Assembly (NCBI GenBank): GCA_945875585.1
Contig: CAMCLK010000048.1
Span: 1 to 36,625 of the forward strand
Reading direction: 5' to 3'
DNA from: Candidatus Kuenenia stuttgartensis
Lineage (GTDB): Bacteria; Planctomycetota; Planctomycetia; Gemmatales; Gemmataceae
DNA length: 36,625 nucleotides
The notes beneath the pieces are model-generated. The model searched no databases. It saw nothing but the letters and a program-made list of their open reading frames with translations, and was not told the DNA's origin. How positions within the stretch are numbered: the stretch's first letter is position 1; every line of letters begins with the position of its first letter. Shown piece by piece: positions 1 to 8,211 of the stretch. Made by a program: the position numbers and the translations under genes.

Positions 1-275
1 GCCACCAAGCGGGCTTCGGATGCTGACAGCGTTTGCCATGTGGAAGCATCATGCCTCAACACCTCATCGCGCCTGAAAAAACGGCACAGCAATTGGCTTT
101 CTTCGCCCCCGTAACGCTCCACCCAATCGGCAAAAATCTGACGGTGTACTCGTTCTTCACAATGAGCTCGCGCCAAACGCAACAGTTCAGTGGGGATTTC
201 GCCTTGGAACCACTCCGGTAGTGACACGGCATACAGACTCCAATGACCATCGCTGCGGGTTCCAACCCTATACAC
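1..275 (-). CDS. Partial hypothetical protein, C-terminus beyond the left edge
   Basis: Reading the minus strand from 275 down to 1 gives an uninterrupted frame of about 91 codons that leaves the window open. Amino-acid use is ordinary (for example SLYAVSLPEW, FADWVERYGG), and the frame stays open while the others in the same stretch are broken or cysteine-rich. The only plausible start is GTG at 275, with a weak ribosome binding site. A TGA lies at 287-285 in the same frame, and the frame upstream of it also reads plausibly (YFQGIVYFFGEW), so the gene may instead be longer and broken. It follows the ASPIC/UnbV gene by about 136 bases in the same direction. I do not recognise the family. Confidence 0.5.
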   Translation of the reverse strand, partial: MYRVGTRSDGHWSLYAVSLPEWFQGEIPTELLRLARAHCEERVHRQIFADWVERYGGEESQLLCRFFRRDEVLRHDASTWQTLSASEARLV

Positions 276-411
276 CCATACAAATCACCATTCACCAAAA
301 AAATAGACAATGCCTTGAAAATACCGTGTGCCAGATGCAGAACCTTGGCGGGTGGCCCCTTACTCAGCCGTGCGGGGCTCTTCGGTTCCGTTAGGAGACA
401 AGCACGTTCAT

Positions 412-2283
412 TTATTCCTGTACCTGTGCGCGTGTGTCGATGGCTGGGGTTGTTATCGGCACAAAAACTTTGGCCCCAGGCCAGCGCACTTCTACACGGT
501 CGATTGTCGTTGCTGTTCCCAGTCCAAATGTCAGTGGCAACTCCGACTGGCTCAGGTAACCTCGACCCGCAGTCACGGCACGCTCTCGCGTAATGCCTCC
601 CGCCGTCAGGCGCACCACCGCCCCGATGGCCGAGCGATTGTTGCGGTTTCCCTTGAGGCTCAAGCTTGCCCAATGGTGCTTCAGCGCTTGATCGTTGCGC
701 AGCAGACGGCACGGACCGCCATTAGATGTCAGAATCAGATCGAGATCGCCATCACCATCAAAATCGGCATGCGCGCAACCGCGACCCACCAACGGCGCCA
801 TCAACGAAGCGTTGCCAGCAAAGGCAGGCATCGGTTCAAAACATCTGGGCTGGCTTCCCGAATTCCAAAAGATCTGCGGAGCTTGGGCAAATGCTTGGCT
901 GGCCTGAACGAGCGCAATATCGGGTTCCAGATGCCCGTTACACACCAGCAGATCCAACGCGCCATCGAGATCGACGTCGACAAAATTAAGGCCAAATTTC
1001 ATGGGAACCCTGCTTGGTCCTGCCAGTCCCACAGCCAAGGCGCGGTCGGAAAATCGAGGCGGCGGACCGGGATCGGCTACCAGAAACGTGAGCGGTTCAT
1101 TGGCAAAATTCGCGATCACCGCGGCGCGTTTGCCGGGCAGGTATTCGCCCCAGTCGATGCCCATACCGGCGCGCGCGACACCATCGGCATACGCCGCGCC
1201 TTGGTTCAGACCGATTTCGCGGAAGATCCTGCCGCCCTTGCCATTACTTTCGTTATGAAAAAAGAAGTTCCGCACGGTATCGTTGGCCACCAGAAGGTCG
1301 GGCCAGCCATCGTCATCCGGGTCGCACGCCACCACCCCCAACGACTTGGCCACACCCCGTGTGCGCGCCATGGGGCCAACCCCTTCGCTCTCGCGCACGG
1401 CTATGCCTGCTTGTTCCGACACATCGACAAAACCCATGCCACCGGTGTTGCGGTAAAGCCGACACGCTGAACCCTCGAACGATTTAGGAGAAACATACCC
1501 GCGTTTATCGCCCGTGAGGGTGGATGCCACGCCGAGGTCGATACCGGGCGCCCAAGTCACATAGGAACAGACAAAAATATCAGGAAGACCGTCGCTATCG
1601 TAATCGAGCAGCGTTGCAGACGCTGGGAAATGCAGGGGATTGGATATCTTGCTGAAACCATCAGCCTTATCTGGCCAAGCTGACCCTGGTGCTTCCGTCA
1701 GGCCGGAGCGGGCCGTGACATCCACAAACCGCTTGCCGCCATCGTTGCGGAAAACATGGTTGCCACCCACGGCAGTGATAACCAAATCCACAAGGCCATC
1801 GTTGTCGAGATCGCCAGCGCAACCACCGAGGGCATAAAGCGGGGCGCCAAGGCCCCATTCAGCTGAAACATTATCGAATTTCCATCCGCCCCGGTTCAGG
1901 AACAGTTGGCAACCACCTTGGGCAGGCTGGCCCGGCCAAGGGCACGAATCGAGCAGCAGAATATCCTGTTGGCCATCGCTGTTGGCGTCGAGTACCACCA
2001 CACCTGCTCCCATGGTTTCTGGAAGCAGTTTCGCGCCCATCGCGCCGGAAACGTGGGAGAACTTGCCGGGAAGCGATGCCGTCATGTCGGTCCAGCTGAT
2101 CTGAGGAACCGCCACAGCTTGACGCGCACCTGCCTGACCGGGGTCCACCCAAGCTGATTTTTGTTCCGGGGGAACCACACGCAGCATCCACCAGATGGCC
2201 GCGGTCAGGAAAATTAAAAAGACTGCGGCAGCCACAACCATGCGGCCCCGGTTGGCGGGCTTACTGGACAGGGGAGAGGTCAT
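412..2283 (-). CDS. Membrane-anchored FG-GAP/VCBS repeat protein with ASPIC/UnbV domain
   Basis: A 623-residue protein. A short cytoplasmic N-terminus and one membrane anchor (about residues 15-36, AVFLIFLTAAIWWML) place the rest outside the cytoplasm. Six or more calcium-binding FG-GAP/VCBS-type loops follow: DANSDGQQD, DLDNDGLVD, DYDSDGLPD, DPDDDGWPD, DVDLDGALD and DFDGDGDLD. These predict a beta-propeller. The last ~80 residues match the ASPIC/UnbV domain (NNRSAIGAVVRL, then TFGLG and VEVRWPG). ATG 2283 is chosen because it overlaps the stop of the upstream cytochrome gene by 4 bases (ATGA) and gives a normal anchor; the longer frame upstream is a shadow of the cytochrome gene. Translational coupling suggests the two products act together at the membrane. 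The function of the domain pair is not established. Confidence 0.88.
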   Translation of the reverse strand: MTSPLSSKPANRGRMVVAAAVFLIFLTAAIWWMLRVVPPEQKSAWVDPGQAGARQAVAVPQISWTDMTASLPGKFSHVSGAMGAKLLPETMGAGVVVLDANSDGQQDILLLDSCPWPGQPAQGGCQLFLNRGGWKFDNVSAEWGLGAPLYALGGCAGDLDNDGLVDLVITAVGGNHVFRNDGGKRFVDVTARSGLTEAPGSAWPDKADGFSKISNPLHFPASATLLDYDSDGLPDIFVCSYVTWAPGIDLGVASTLTGDKRGYVSPKSFEGSACRLYRNTGGMGFVDVSEQAGIAVRESEGVGPMARTRGVAKSLGVVACDPDDDGWPDLLVANDTVRNFFFHNESNGKGGRIFREIGLNQGAAYADGVARAGMGIDWGEYLPGKRAAVIANFANEPLTFLVADPGPPPRFSDRALAVGLAGPSRVPMKFGLNFVDVDLDGALDLLVCNGHLEPDIALVQASQAFAQAPQIFWNSGSQPRCFEPMPAFAGNASLMAPLVGRGCAHADFDGDGDLDLILTSNGGPCRLLRNDQALKHHWASLSLKGNRNNRSAIGAVVRLTAGGITRERAVTAGRGYLSQSELPLTFGLGTATTIDRVEVRWPGAKVFVPITTPAIDTRAQVQE

Positions 2284-5200
2284 GGCTTGTTCCAAGAAGG
2301 GGTCCCAGCCGTGGGATAGAGCACGATCGCCTCGGCAGCGGCATTGGCAGCAGGGTGCTTGGCCCGGAATGCGGTGGTGGTGCGGGCACGCGCTAGATCG
2401 TCGGGCTTGTACAATGTGTGCGCAAGGCGGTGGCCCTGCACCATCAGACCGGCCATCGCTTCCCGCAATGCCGGGTTTGTTTCCGAAGACCATGCCGCAT
2501 CGATACGCGACAATACCCGTCGTAAAGGAGGCAATCGAGGCTCGGTGGGTTTTGATACTTGGCGGGTCCAGTCTGCCAGGGCACGGGCCAGTAGACGCGC
2601 TTCTGCCAGACGAGTATCGGGATCACCCTTGCCAATAACGGTATCCGCCATGCGGATCAGCTCTTCGGCTGTGGCACAACCGTCATCCGGTGGTACGGGA
2701 GGCTGGATCCATGTTCCGGCCAGATCAGCCAATGCTTGGCTGATGCCGTAATGCGCGTCGAGGTCTTCAGAATCTTCGGCAAGGGCGCGTAGGTAAGCAT
2801 TTCCAGATTCAGCAAGAAACTGGTTGCGGGTAGCCGGGCTGGCCTCCACTTGGGCACGCTGGTAAAGCGTCTTTCCCAACTGATTCCAGACCACATAATC
2901 GCGGCTGAAATCGAAACCCCGTTCGCGTGGCTGATTCGCCGGATCCACGATAGCCCGGAAAGCAGCAATGGCTCGGTCGAACCCGGCAGCGTCGGTGGCG
3001 TTTTCCTGTGCCACCAGACCCGTGAACCACGATAATGTCCACCACGGTGCCGGAGGATCTGCCGTGCGGGCGCGCTCGAGGTCGGCGGCAGCCAGATCGA
3101 GGCGGCCATCCGCCACATAGACGCGGGCCCTATTGAGGTAACCGTGCGCTGTAGCAGGGCCTCCCAAAGCAGCGACCGCTCCAAAGGCATCTTCCGCCTG
3201 ACGCAATTCGCCGCGCTTGGCAACAGCGCCACCTTCCAGCAGGCAGCCAATACCGTAATCGTTCCACCTCTGCCATGCAGGTTCGATGGGTGATTTTTGT
3301 TCCGCAACGGTCGATTTCAGCCCTTTCAACGGCAGGGTCACCTTGTCGGAGCAGATATCAACGACAGGCAGTTTTGGAATCTCTTGCCCTTTGTACACAT
3401 ACTCCATGTATTTTTGGTCAAACTTGCGGTAGCGCACCCGCGCCGACAGGTCGATCGGCCCCGTGGCATCGGCTGGAATGCGCACGCGGTAGTGAACCAC
3501 TGCCGCGCCACCGGGTGGAATCTGCTTGTCGTACAGTGGGGTAAAAATGTCTTGCGGATTGCGGCGGTCGATCCGGTTGCCGTCGCGGTCGAGCATGAGC
3601 ACGTTGATGAAATGGGCGCGCTCATCCACCGGCCCTGTATCGCCGGCGTCACGGGTCAGGCCATTACTGGCAAAGACCTTTCCACCAGAACCTGCTGTGA
3701 ACTCCACCCAGATTTCATTGGAATCGACTGTACCTTGGCTGAACGGATGGCCAATGGCCAGTGTGCGCACCACCACCTCCACCAGGTAATCGCGACCCTG
3801 CTCGAGCGCGGGCAAGTTGGGCCGCAGTGGCCCCAACAGTTTGCCATCGATGGTGCCGCCGTCCTTCAGGGCGAAAAGATCCACACGCAATTTCTTGTCG
3901 CGCAGATGCTGGGCATGTGTTTCGATATTTTTCTGGAATGCGGGTGCCTGATCGGCATAGCGAGGTTCGCGTTTGAGAACTTCGGGCAACCCTGTATTGG
4001 CTCCAACAAACAGATGGTCGTGCACCTTGCGTACGCCGCTACCATCGAAATCGCGGGCGCCAAAGTCGTTGGAAGGGGTCAGTGGCATATGGCAGGCGGC
4101 GCAGTTTTCCTTGGCTTTTTCCGGGTAGTAGAAGCTGCGCGCTCCATGGCCTGAAACGCCCGACAGCAAGAACCCGTCGTAATGGTTCTGGCCCCGTGTG
4201 AACTCCTGATAATGGTTCAGTGCCAACGGCAAGCTTACCTTGTGGCAGGTGGAGCAGAATTCCGCTGTCTTGTGCAGCGGCTTCAAAAATGTCTTCTTGT
4301 GGAAGTCGGGCTTCGCCTTCACCAGTTGGTTATTGATCCACTGCAACATGGCATTGCCCGATAGAGCAAACGGATAATGCAGAGGCTCTTCAATGGTGTA
4401 AGCGGCGTTGCCCATGGTGCTGTTCACATGCGTGATCGCATGGCAGGCGGTGCAGGTGATACCGGCATGTGCCGTTGGGTGATCCACATCATCGAATTTC
4501 GGATCGTCGAAAGCACCCGAGAAAAAAGGCACCGGGTCGTGGCAACCGGCACACCAACGCGCGGCGCGTACATCGCCATCGCGTGCCAGCGCCACCTTGC
4601 GGGTTTCGCGCACACTGAACAGATAAGGCGGATTGTTGAAAGAACTGAAGTGGTGCGACGAGTGGAACCAACCCTTGTACACATCCTGATGGCAGCGAAG
4701 GCAGTATTCGTCCGCCATCAACGATTGCGCGGGAATGAAATTACCGGAAGCCGTTCGGGCTTCCGACGGATAAAAATAGCGCTCTCCCTCGCGGGGGCCT
4801 TCAGCATTCCACTGTCGCAGATCTTGGAAATGCAAACCCGCCATAATGGCAGTAAACGCCACCGTTGCCAAACCCAATACCGCACCCCAGCGCCAGCGGA
4901 TGGCGGGGCCTGCTCGCCGGTGCATCACGTAAACGCCCACAGCGGCCAGAGGTGCCAGCAGGTGCAGGGCATAGACCATCCAGCGGCCTGCTGTGCCGGT
5001 GGGCAGTTGCAAGCGCGCATCTATTTGCAAGAGCGCGCCACCACTCAGCAGTGTGGCGAGGCCCAGCATAAAGACCCAAATCCCCAACCGAACCGCCACC
5101 CGGTTGGGCCGCGATCGCGACGTGATCCAGTGGTGCACGCCGAACCAGACAAAAGGCACAGCAAACACCAGACCAACGCCAATGTGCGCGAGATAGATCC

Positions 5201-5417
5201 AGAAGGTGAAGGCGTTGGTCAGCACCTGACGGGTTTGCGCTTCCAGCACGCGGATGGCCAGAAGGTAGAAACCCGAGGCTGCAAGCAAAGCAACGCCGGC
5301 AAAAACAACGGCCAACAGCCCCTTCAGAGCCGGACCAATAGCTGGTATGTAGCGAAACCCACGGGGCATGCTACGCACAGGTGGCTGGTTTTCGGACGGT
5401 TCAGATGTTGGGTTCAT
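2280..5417 (-). CDS. Membrane multiheme c-type cytochrome with C-terminal TPR-like region
   Basis: A 1045-residue protein. About five hydrophobic helices occupy residues ~25-215 and carry histidines within or at the ends of helices (YLAHIG, GVHHW, YALHLL, YVMHRR), which could ligate b-type haem. An extracytoplasmic part holds five CxxCH c-haem sites: CLRCH, CAGCH, CTACH, CSTCH and CAACH. A beta-rich section comes next, and the last ~300 residues are alanine-rich helical repeats resembling TPRs. The architecture suggests electron transfer between quinone or membrane haem and a periplasmic partner, but the substrate is unknown. ATG 5417 is preferred over an upstream TTG at 5438 because a GAGG motif lies just upstream of it. 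It is the first gene of a two-gene unit with the ASPIC/UnbV gene, and is divergent from the nitrilase gene across ~97 bases that must hold both promoters. Confidence 0.85.
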   Translation of the reverse strand: MNPTSEPSENQPPVRSMPRGFRYIPAIGPALKGLLAVVFAGVALLAASGFYLLAIRVLEAQTRQVLTNAFTFWIYLAHIGVGLVFAVPFVWFGVHHWITSRSRPNRVAVRLGIWVFMLGLATLLSGGALLQIDARLQLPTGTAGRWMVYALHLLAPLAAVGVYVMHRRAGPAIRWRWGAVLGLATVAFTAIMAGLHFQDLRQWNAEGPREGERYFYPSEARTASGNFIPAQSLMADEYCLRCHQDVYKGWFHSSHHFSSFNNPPYLFSVRETRKVALARDGDVRAARWCAGCHDPVPFFSGAFDDPKFDDVDHPTAHAGITCTACHAITHVNSTMGNAAYTIEEPLHYPFALSGNAMLQWINNQLVKAKPDFHKKTFLKPLHKTAEFCSTCHKVSLPLALNHYQEFTRGQNHYDGFLLSGVSGHGARSFYYPEKAKENCAACHMPLTPSNDFGARDFDGSGVRKVHDHLFVGANTGLPEVLKREPRYADQAPAFQKNIETHAQHLRDKKLRVDLFALKDGGTIDGKLLGPLRPNLPALEQGRDYLVEVVVRTLAIGHPFSQGTVDSNEIWVEFTAGSGGKVFASNGLTRDAGDTGPVDERAHFINVLMLDRDGNRIDRRNPQDIFTPLYDKQIPPGGAAVVHYRVRIPADATGPIDLSARVRYRKFDQKYMEYVYKGQEIPKLPVVDICSDKVTLPLKGLKSTVAEQKSPIEPAWQRWNDYGIGCLLEGGAVAKRGELRQAEDAFGAVAALGGPATAHGYLNRARVYVADGRLDLAAADLERARTADPPAPWWTLSWFTGLVAQENATDAAGFDRAIAAFRAIVDPANQPRERGFDFSRDYVVWNQLGKTLYQRAQVEASPATRNQFLAESGNAYLRALAEDSEDLDAHYGISQALADLAGTWIQPPVPPDDGCATAEELIRMADTVIGKGDPDTRLAEARLLARALADWTRQVSKPTEPRLPPLRRVLSRIDAAWSSETNPALREAMAGLMVQGHRLAHTLYKPDDLARARTTTAFRAKHPAANAAAEAIVLYPTAGTPSWNKP

Positions 5418-5514
5418 GATTCCGCCTCGGGCGGACAATGGTGCAAGATTGGGTTCCGATACACTATTATATTAACTGTTGATAGTTTCATGAAGCAACC
5501 AAGGGTGGTTTTCC

Positions 5515-6408
5515 ATGTCTCAACGATACCTTGCCGCCTGCATTCAAGTCGATCAGCCCAACCCAAAAGATCGGTCGGAAATTCCCGGCCGCGTCGCCAA
5601 GGCCATGGGTTTGATCGACCGCGCCGTGGTTGGTTATTCCCCGTTCGGCGATGTCAGGCTGATCGTATTCCCCGAATTTTTCCATGCGGCGCCCATTTAC
5701 CACACGGCAGCAGAGCTTCATGAAAAGCTGGCCGTTGAGGTGCCAGGGCCCGTTCTTGAGCCGTATCTTGCCAAGGCAAAAGAACTAGGCATTTACATTC
5801 AGACAGGAACATTTCTGGAACGTGACCCCCGCTGGCCAAGCCACGTCTTCAATACCACCTGTCTGATAGGGCCAGAAGGTGTGCTCTACCGCTACCGCAA
5901 GGTTCACCCATGGCTGCCATGGGAGGTGCACACCAGCCCGCACGACCTGCTCAAGCACGGTTACACCGACCCATTATGGCCCGTGGCGGATACTCCCATC
6001 GGCAAATTGGGCTGCGCTATCTGCTACGACTGGCTGTTTCCGGAAGCCCTTCGAGCTTTGGCCAAAGCAGGCGCCGAGGTACTCATAAGGGTCTCAGCCT
6101 ACATGGACCCCTGGGGCGCCACCCCGCCCATGGACTGGTGGACGGTAGTCAACCGTTGCAGGGCGCTAGAGAACATGGCTTACGTGGTGGCGGCCAACCA
6201 AGCCGCAAGCCTAGAGAACTATCCGCCATTTTCGTGGCCGGGTGGCAGCATGGTGGTCGATTTCGACGGGCGCATTCTGTCTCAGGCCGACCCGGGTGCC
6301 GGCGATAAGATCGTTGTGGGCCCGATCGACATTGCCGCACTTCGCTACGAACGCCAAAGGCGCACGGGGCACATGATGCAGGCGCACCTGCGGCCGGAAG
6401 CGTATTGA
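5515..6408 (+). CDS. Nitrilase-superfamily carbon-nitrogen hydrolase
   Basis: A 297-residue protein of the nitrilase superfamily, which cleaves non-peptide C-N bonds in amides, nitriles or carbamoyl compounds. The Glu-Lys-Cys triad is visible: Glu54 in FPEFF, Lys129 in RKVHPW and Cys170 in CAICYDW. A second conserved glutamate region (GAEVLIRVSAYMDPWG) and a late GGSMVVDFDGRILSQ segment fit the fold. Length is typical for aliphatic amidase or N-carbamoyl hydrolase branches. No signal peptide is seen, so it is probably cytoplasmic. It stands alone on the plus strand, divergent from the cytochrome operon and convergent with the lipoprotein gene. The exact substrate cannot be read from the sequence. 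Confidence 0.9.
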   Translation: MSQRYLAACIQVDQPNPKDRSEIPGRVAKAMGLIDRAVVGYSPFGDVRLIVFPEFFHAAPIYHTAAELHEKLAVEVPGPVLEPYLAKAKELGIYIQTGTFLERDPRWPSHVFNTTCLIGPEGVLYRYRKVHPWLPWEVHTSPHDLLKHGYTDPLWPVADTPIGKLGCAICYDWLFPEALRALAKAGAEVLIRVSAYMDPWGATPPMDWWTVVNRCRALENMAYVVAANQAASLENYPPFSWPGGSMVVDFDGRILSQADPGAGDKIVVGPIDIAALRYERQRRTGHMMQAHLRPEAY

Positions 6409-6631
6409 ACTAAAATTAGATCGTTATTTGGGTTCAATTATCAGATTGTTGGCCTGTCTCTAACTTCAACAAGTTTCGCGGTGGTAGTCAGGTTCGCATA
6501 CTTCGTCGGAAGTTGAAATTACCGCATGGTTAGGGGGCAAGCACACTAGGGGATATTCCTCGACACCGCTGACCGTTGCAATATCCCTAAAGCCTCTGGA
6601 GTGCCCCCATTTGCGCTGTAAGTAGACAAGG

Positions 6632-6694
6632 TCAATAGGCAGGCAGCACAGATGGTTCCACGCCAATGGTGTTGCTGGTCCCATCAGTGATATC
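6632..6694 (-). pseudogene. DUF1559 gene fragment
   Basis: On the minus strand, bases 6694-6665 encode DITDGTSNTI, the conserved DUF1559 signature also present in the intact neighbour (ADITDGTSNTVMLGE). The frame ends at TGA 6634-6632 after 20 codons and has no start. This is probably the remnant of a second, decayed DUF1559 paralogue. The rest of the interval between the nitrilase gene and the lipoprotein gene (6409-6751) shows no gene I can support; a 72-codon minus-strand frame there (6684-6466) is unlike any family I know. Confidence 0.4.
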
Positions 6695-6751
6695 GGATAA
6701 TTTTCAAGACACTGAACCAGACTTTTGGGTCCAACCTTGCAGAGCAGAAGC

Positions 6752-6934
6752 CTATTTGGGCTTGCCGACGGATTTCTGGGCAGCTGCCTCTGCCGATTGG
6801 CCAGCCTTCATAGCTTCCTGGGCCTTTTTAAGTTCTGCTTCCGAGCGTGGTTTTTGGACCTCCTCGCCACCACACCCAGAAAACCCTACTAAAAACACGG
6901 CAATTGCGCACAAAATCCATACGTTATTGCACAT
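6752..6934 (-). CDS. Small lipoprotein
   Basis: A 60-residue product. The N-terminus is a lipoprotein signal: a hydrophobic stretch (ILCAIAVFLVGF) ending in lipobox GFSGC, so the mature protein would start with a lipidated cysteine near residue 18 and be anchored in a membrane. The mature part is charged and alanine-rich (KPRSEAELKKAQEAMKAG). ATG 6934 is preferred over upstream in-frame starts because AGGAG lies at 6945-6941. The gene starts 14 bases after the DUF1559 stop, so the two are probably co-transcribed. Small lipoproteins beside DUF1559 genes are common in planctomycetes; the role is unknown. Confidence 0.75.
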   Translation of the reverse strand: MCNNVWILCAIAVFLVGFSGCGGEEVQKPRSEAELKKAQEAMKAGQSAEAAAQKSVGKPK

Positions 6935-6948
6935 CGATTGCTCCTGAA

Positions 6949-7824
6949 TTAGAAGTCGCTTCCATTCAGCGGCTGCCCATCGTTTCGTTGGCACGCGTTC
7001 TGCATGGCACTATTGGTGATTCCAAAGCGGAAAAGCCTAACGGAACCATCGCCCATAGCCATGTTGGCTCCAGCACTGTGCGAACTACCGAACTGGCTCA
7101 ATCCGGAACTGAGATCGGTAAATGGGGGATTGACAGTAATAGCGATATCGGGATTCGGCCCGCAATTGGCGCTGTCTGTATCCGTGGTAGCCCGACGCTC
7201 GATTTCACTATCCCAACCGGGGCTGACATAAGACTCATTGTCGTCGTAACTGTTACCGAATTTGTCACGCTTGAGCCGTTTTTCTCCAAGCATCACCGTG
7301 TTGGATGTGCCATCGGTAATATCGGCAATACGTACAGTAGATGATCCCATTCTAACCAGAATTCCATTCGAGCCGTTTGTTCCGCTAGAGCCGGCATAGT
7401 CTGTCTTTCCAACACCTCCGTAAGTCATGGCGGACCGACGCGATGGGCAGTAGTAGGTTTTAACAACGCCAGACTGCACAACAGTGTCGTTGGTGGTTTT
7501 GTAGAGGGCGTCCTGTTCGATGAAAGGGAGAATCTGGAATGTCCAGCTCCATTCATTTCGGTTTGTCGGAAACGTGGTGTTTGCCGCATTGGAGACAGGG
7601 GCATCGGAACCATTTTTCCCGCCATCGGGAAATTTTCCCGTAACATCGTGGAGGCTCATGAATGCCAAACCCATTTGTTTGAGATTGTTGGTGCACGTCA
7701 TGCGGTTGGCCGCCTCGCGTACTTTCTGCACGGCAGGTACCAAAAGACCGATGAGCACAGCGATAATGGCAATAACAACCAACAACTCAATAAGCGTAAA
7801 ACCCCGCCGGGTAAATCGATTCAT
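6949..7824 (-). CDS. DUF1559 domain-containing pseudopilin-like protein
   Basis: A 291-residue protein with a type IV pilin-like prepilin leader: a short basic N-terminus (MNRFTRRG), cleavage site G|FTLIE, and a hydrophobic helix (LLVVIAIIAVLIGLLVPAV). The planctomycete DUF1559 signature follows (VREAANRMTCTNNLKQMGLA). Further conserved parts are ADITDGTSNTVMLGE near the middle and the C-terminal HSAGANMAMGDGSVRLFRFG. The helix is expected to anchor the protein in the inner membrane after prepilin peptidase processing. The family is vastly expanded in Planctomycetes and its function is unclear. It is the strongest taxonomic marker in the window. It probably forms a transcription unit with the lipoprotein gene. 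Confidence 0.95.
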   Translation of the reverse strand: MNRFTRRGFTLIELLVVIAIIAVLIGLLVPAVQKVREAANRMTCTNNLKQMGLAFMSLHDVTGKFPDGGKNGSDAPVSNAANTTFPTNRNEWSWTFQILPFIEQDALYKTTNDTVVQSGVVKTYYCPSRRSAMTYGGVGKTDYAGSSGTNGSNGILVRMGSSTVRIADITDGTSNTVMLGEKRLKRDKFGNSYDDNESYVSPGWDSEIERRATTDTDSANCGPNPDIAITVNPPFTDLSSGLSQFGSSHSAGANMAMGDGSVRLFRFGITNSAMQNACQRNDGQPLNGSDF

Positions 7825-7929
7825 TTTCCCAACCCCTAACCTTCAGAAATGAGATTTGATGAAAGATAGGAGTAAGTATTGTTAATAACTTACAAGTTTT
7901 CAAGAAAAAAATGTCGCGCAAAAAATCGG

Positions 7930-8208
7930 TCAGCGGAACAGCTTGGGCTGACCGGTTGATTCAAGAACGCTCATCCACAGATCACCGTCTGGATCGACAG
8001 TATTGCGTTGGCGAATGGCAAGCGGCATGGGAACATGAATGAACCTGCCGTGCCAGCGCCCCACCACCATCTCGGTACGGCCAGCCATGGCAGCGTGTAC
8101 GGCGTTGTGTGCCAGACGAATGCAGTAAACGGAGTCGAACGCATTAGCTGGAACACTGCGGATGGTGTAACTGGGGTCAATGTGCTTGAGGTTGATCTCT
8201 TTTCCCAT
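7930..8208 (-). CDS. 6-phosphofructokinase, C-terminal part after an in-frame stop
   Basis: A 92-codon frame continuing the upstream phosphofructokinase frame after TAA 8214-8212 and one ACC codon. The sequence ([20 protein letters not shown], then [15 protein letters not shown]) matches the C-terminal region of plant-type PFKs, where a Lys-rich linker is followed by the IDPSY..R..PAN segment that helps shape the sugar-phosphate site. It begins with ATG 8208, only three bases after the stop, with no clear Shine-Dalgarno of its own, so re-initiation is possible. Joined to the upstream part it gives about 469 codons, a normal length for this clade. Confidence 0.7.
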   Translation of the reverse strand: MGKEINLKHIDPSYTIRSVPANAFDSVYCIRLAHNAVHAAMAGRTEMVVGRWHGRFIHVPMPLAIRQRNTVDPDGDLWMSVLESTGQPKLFR

Positions 8209-8211
8209 GGT

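Noticed and set aside
56..712. 218-codon minus-strand ORF at the left end
   Set aside because: It overlaps the end of the ASPIC/UnbV gene and the better partial frame at 275-1, and it is rich in Cys and Gly without domain features.
328..1470. 380-codon plus-strand ORF
   Set aside because: Antisense to the ASPIC/UnbV gene; it has the Arg/His-rich composition typical of GC-rich shadow frames.
4377..5723. 448-codon plus-strand ORF
   Set aside because: Antisense to the cytochrome gene, and it runs into the nitrilase gene in another frame; no domain features.
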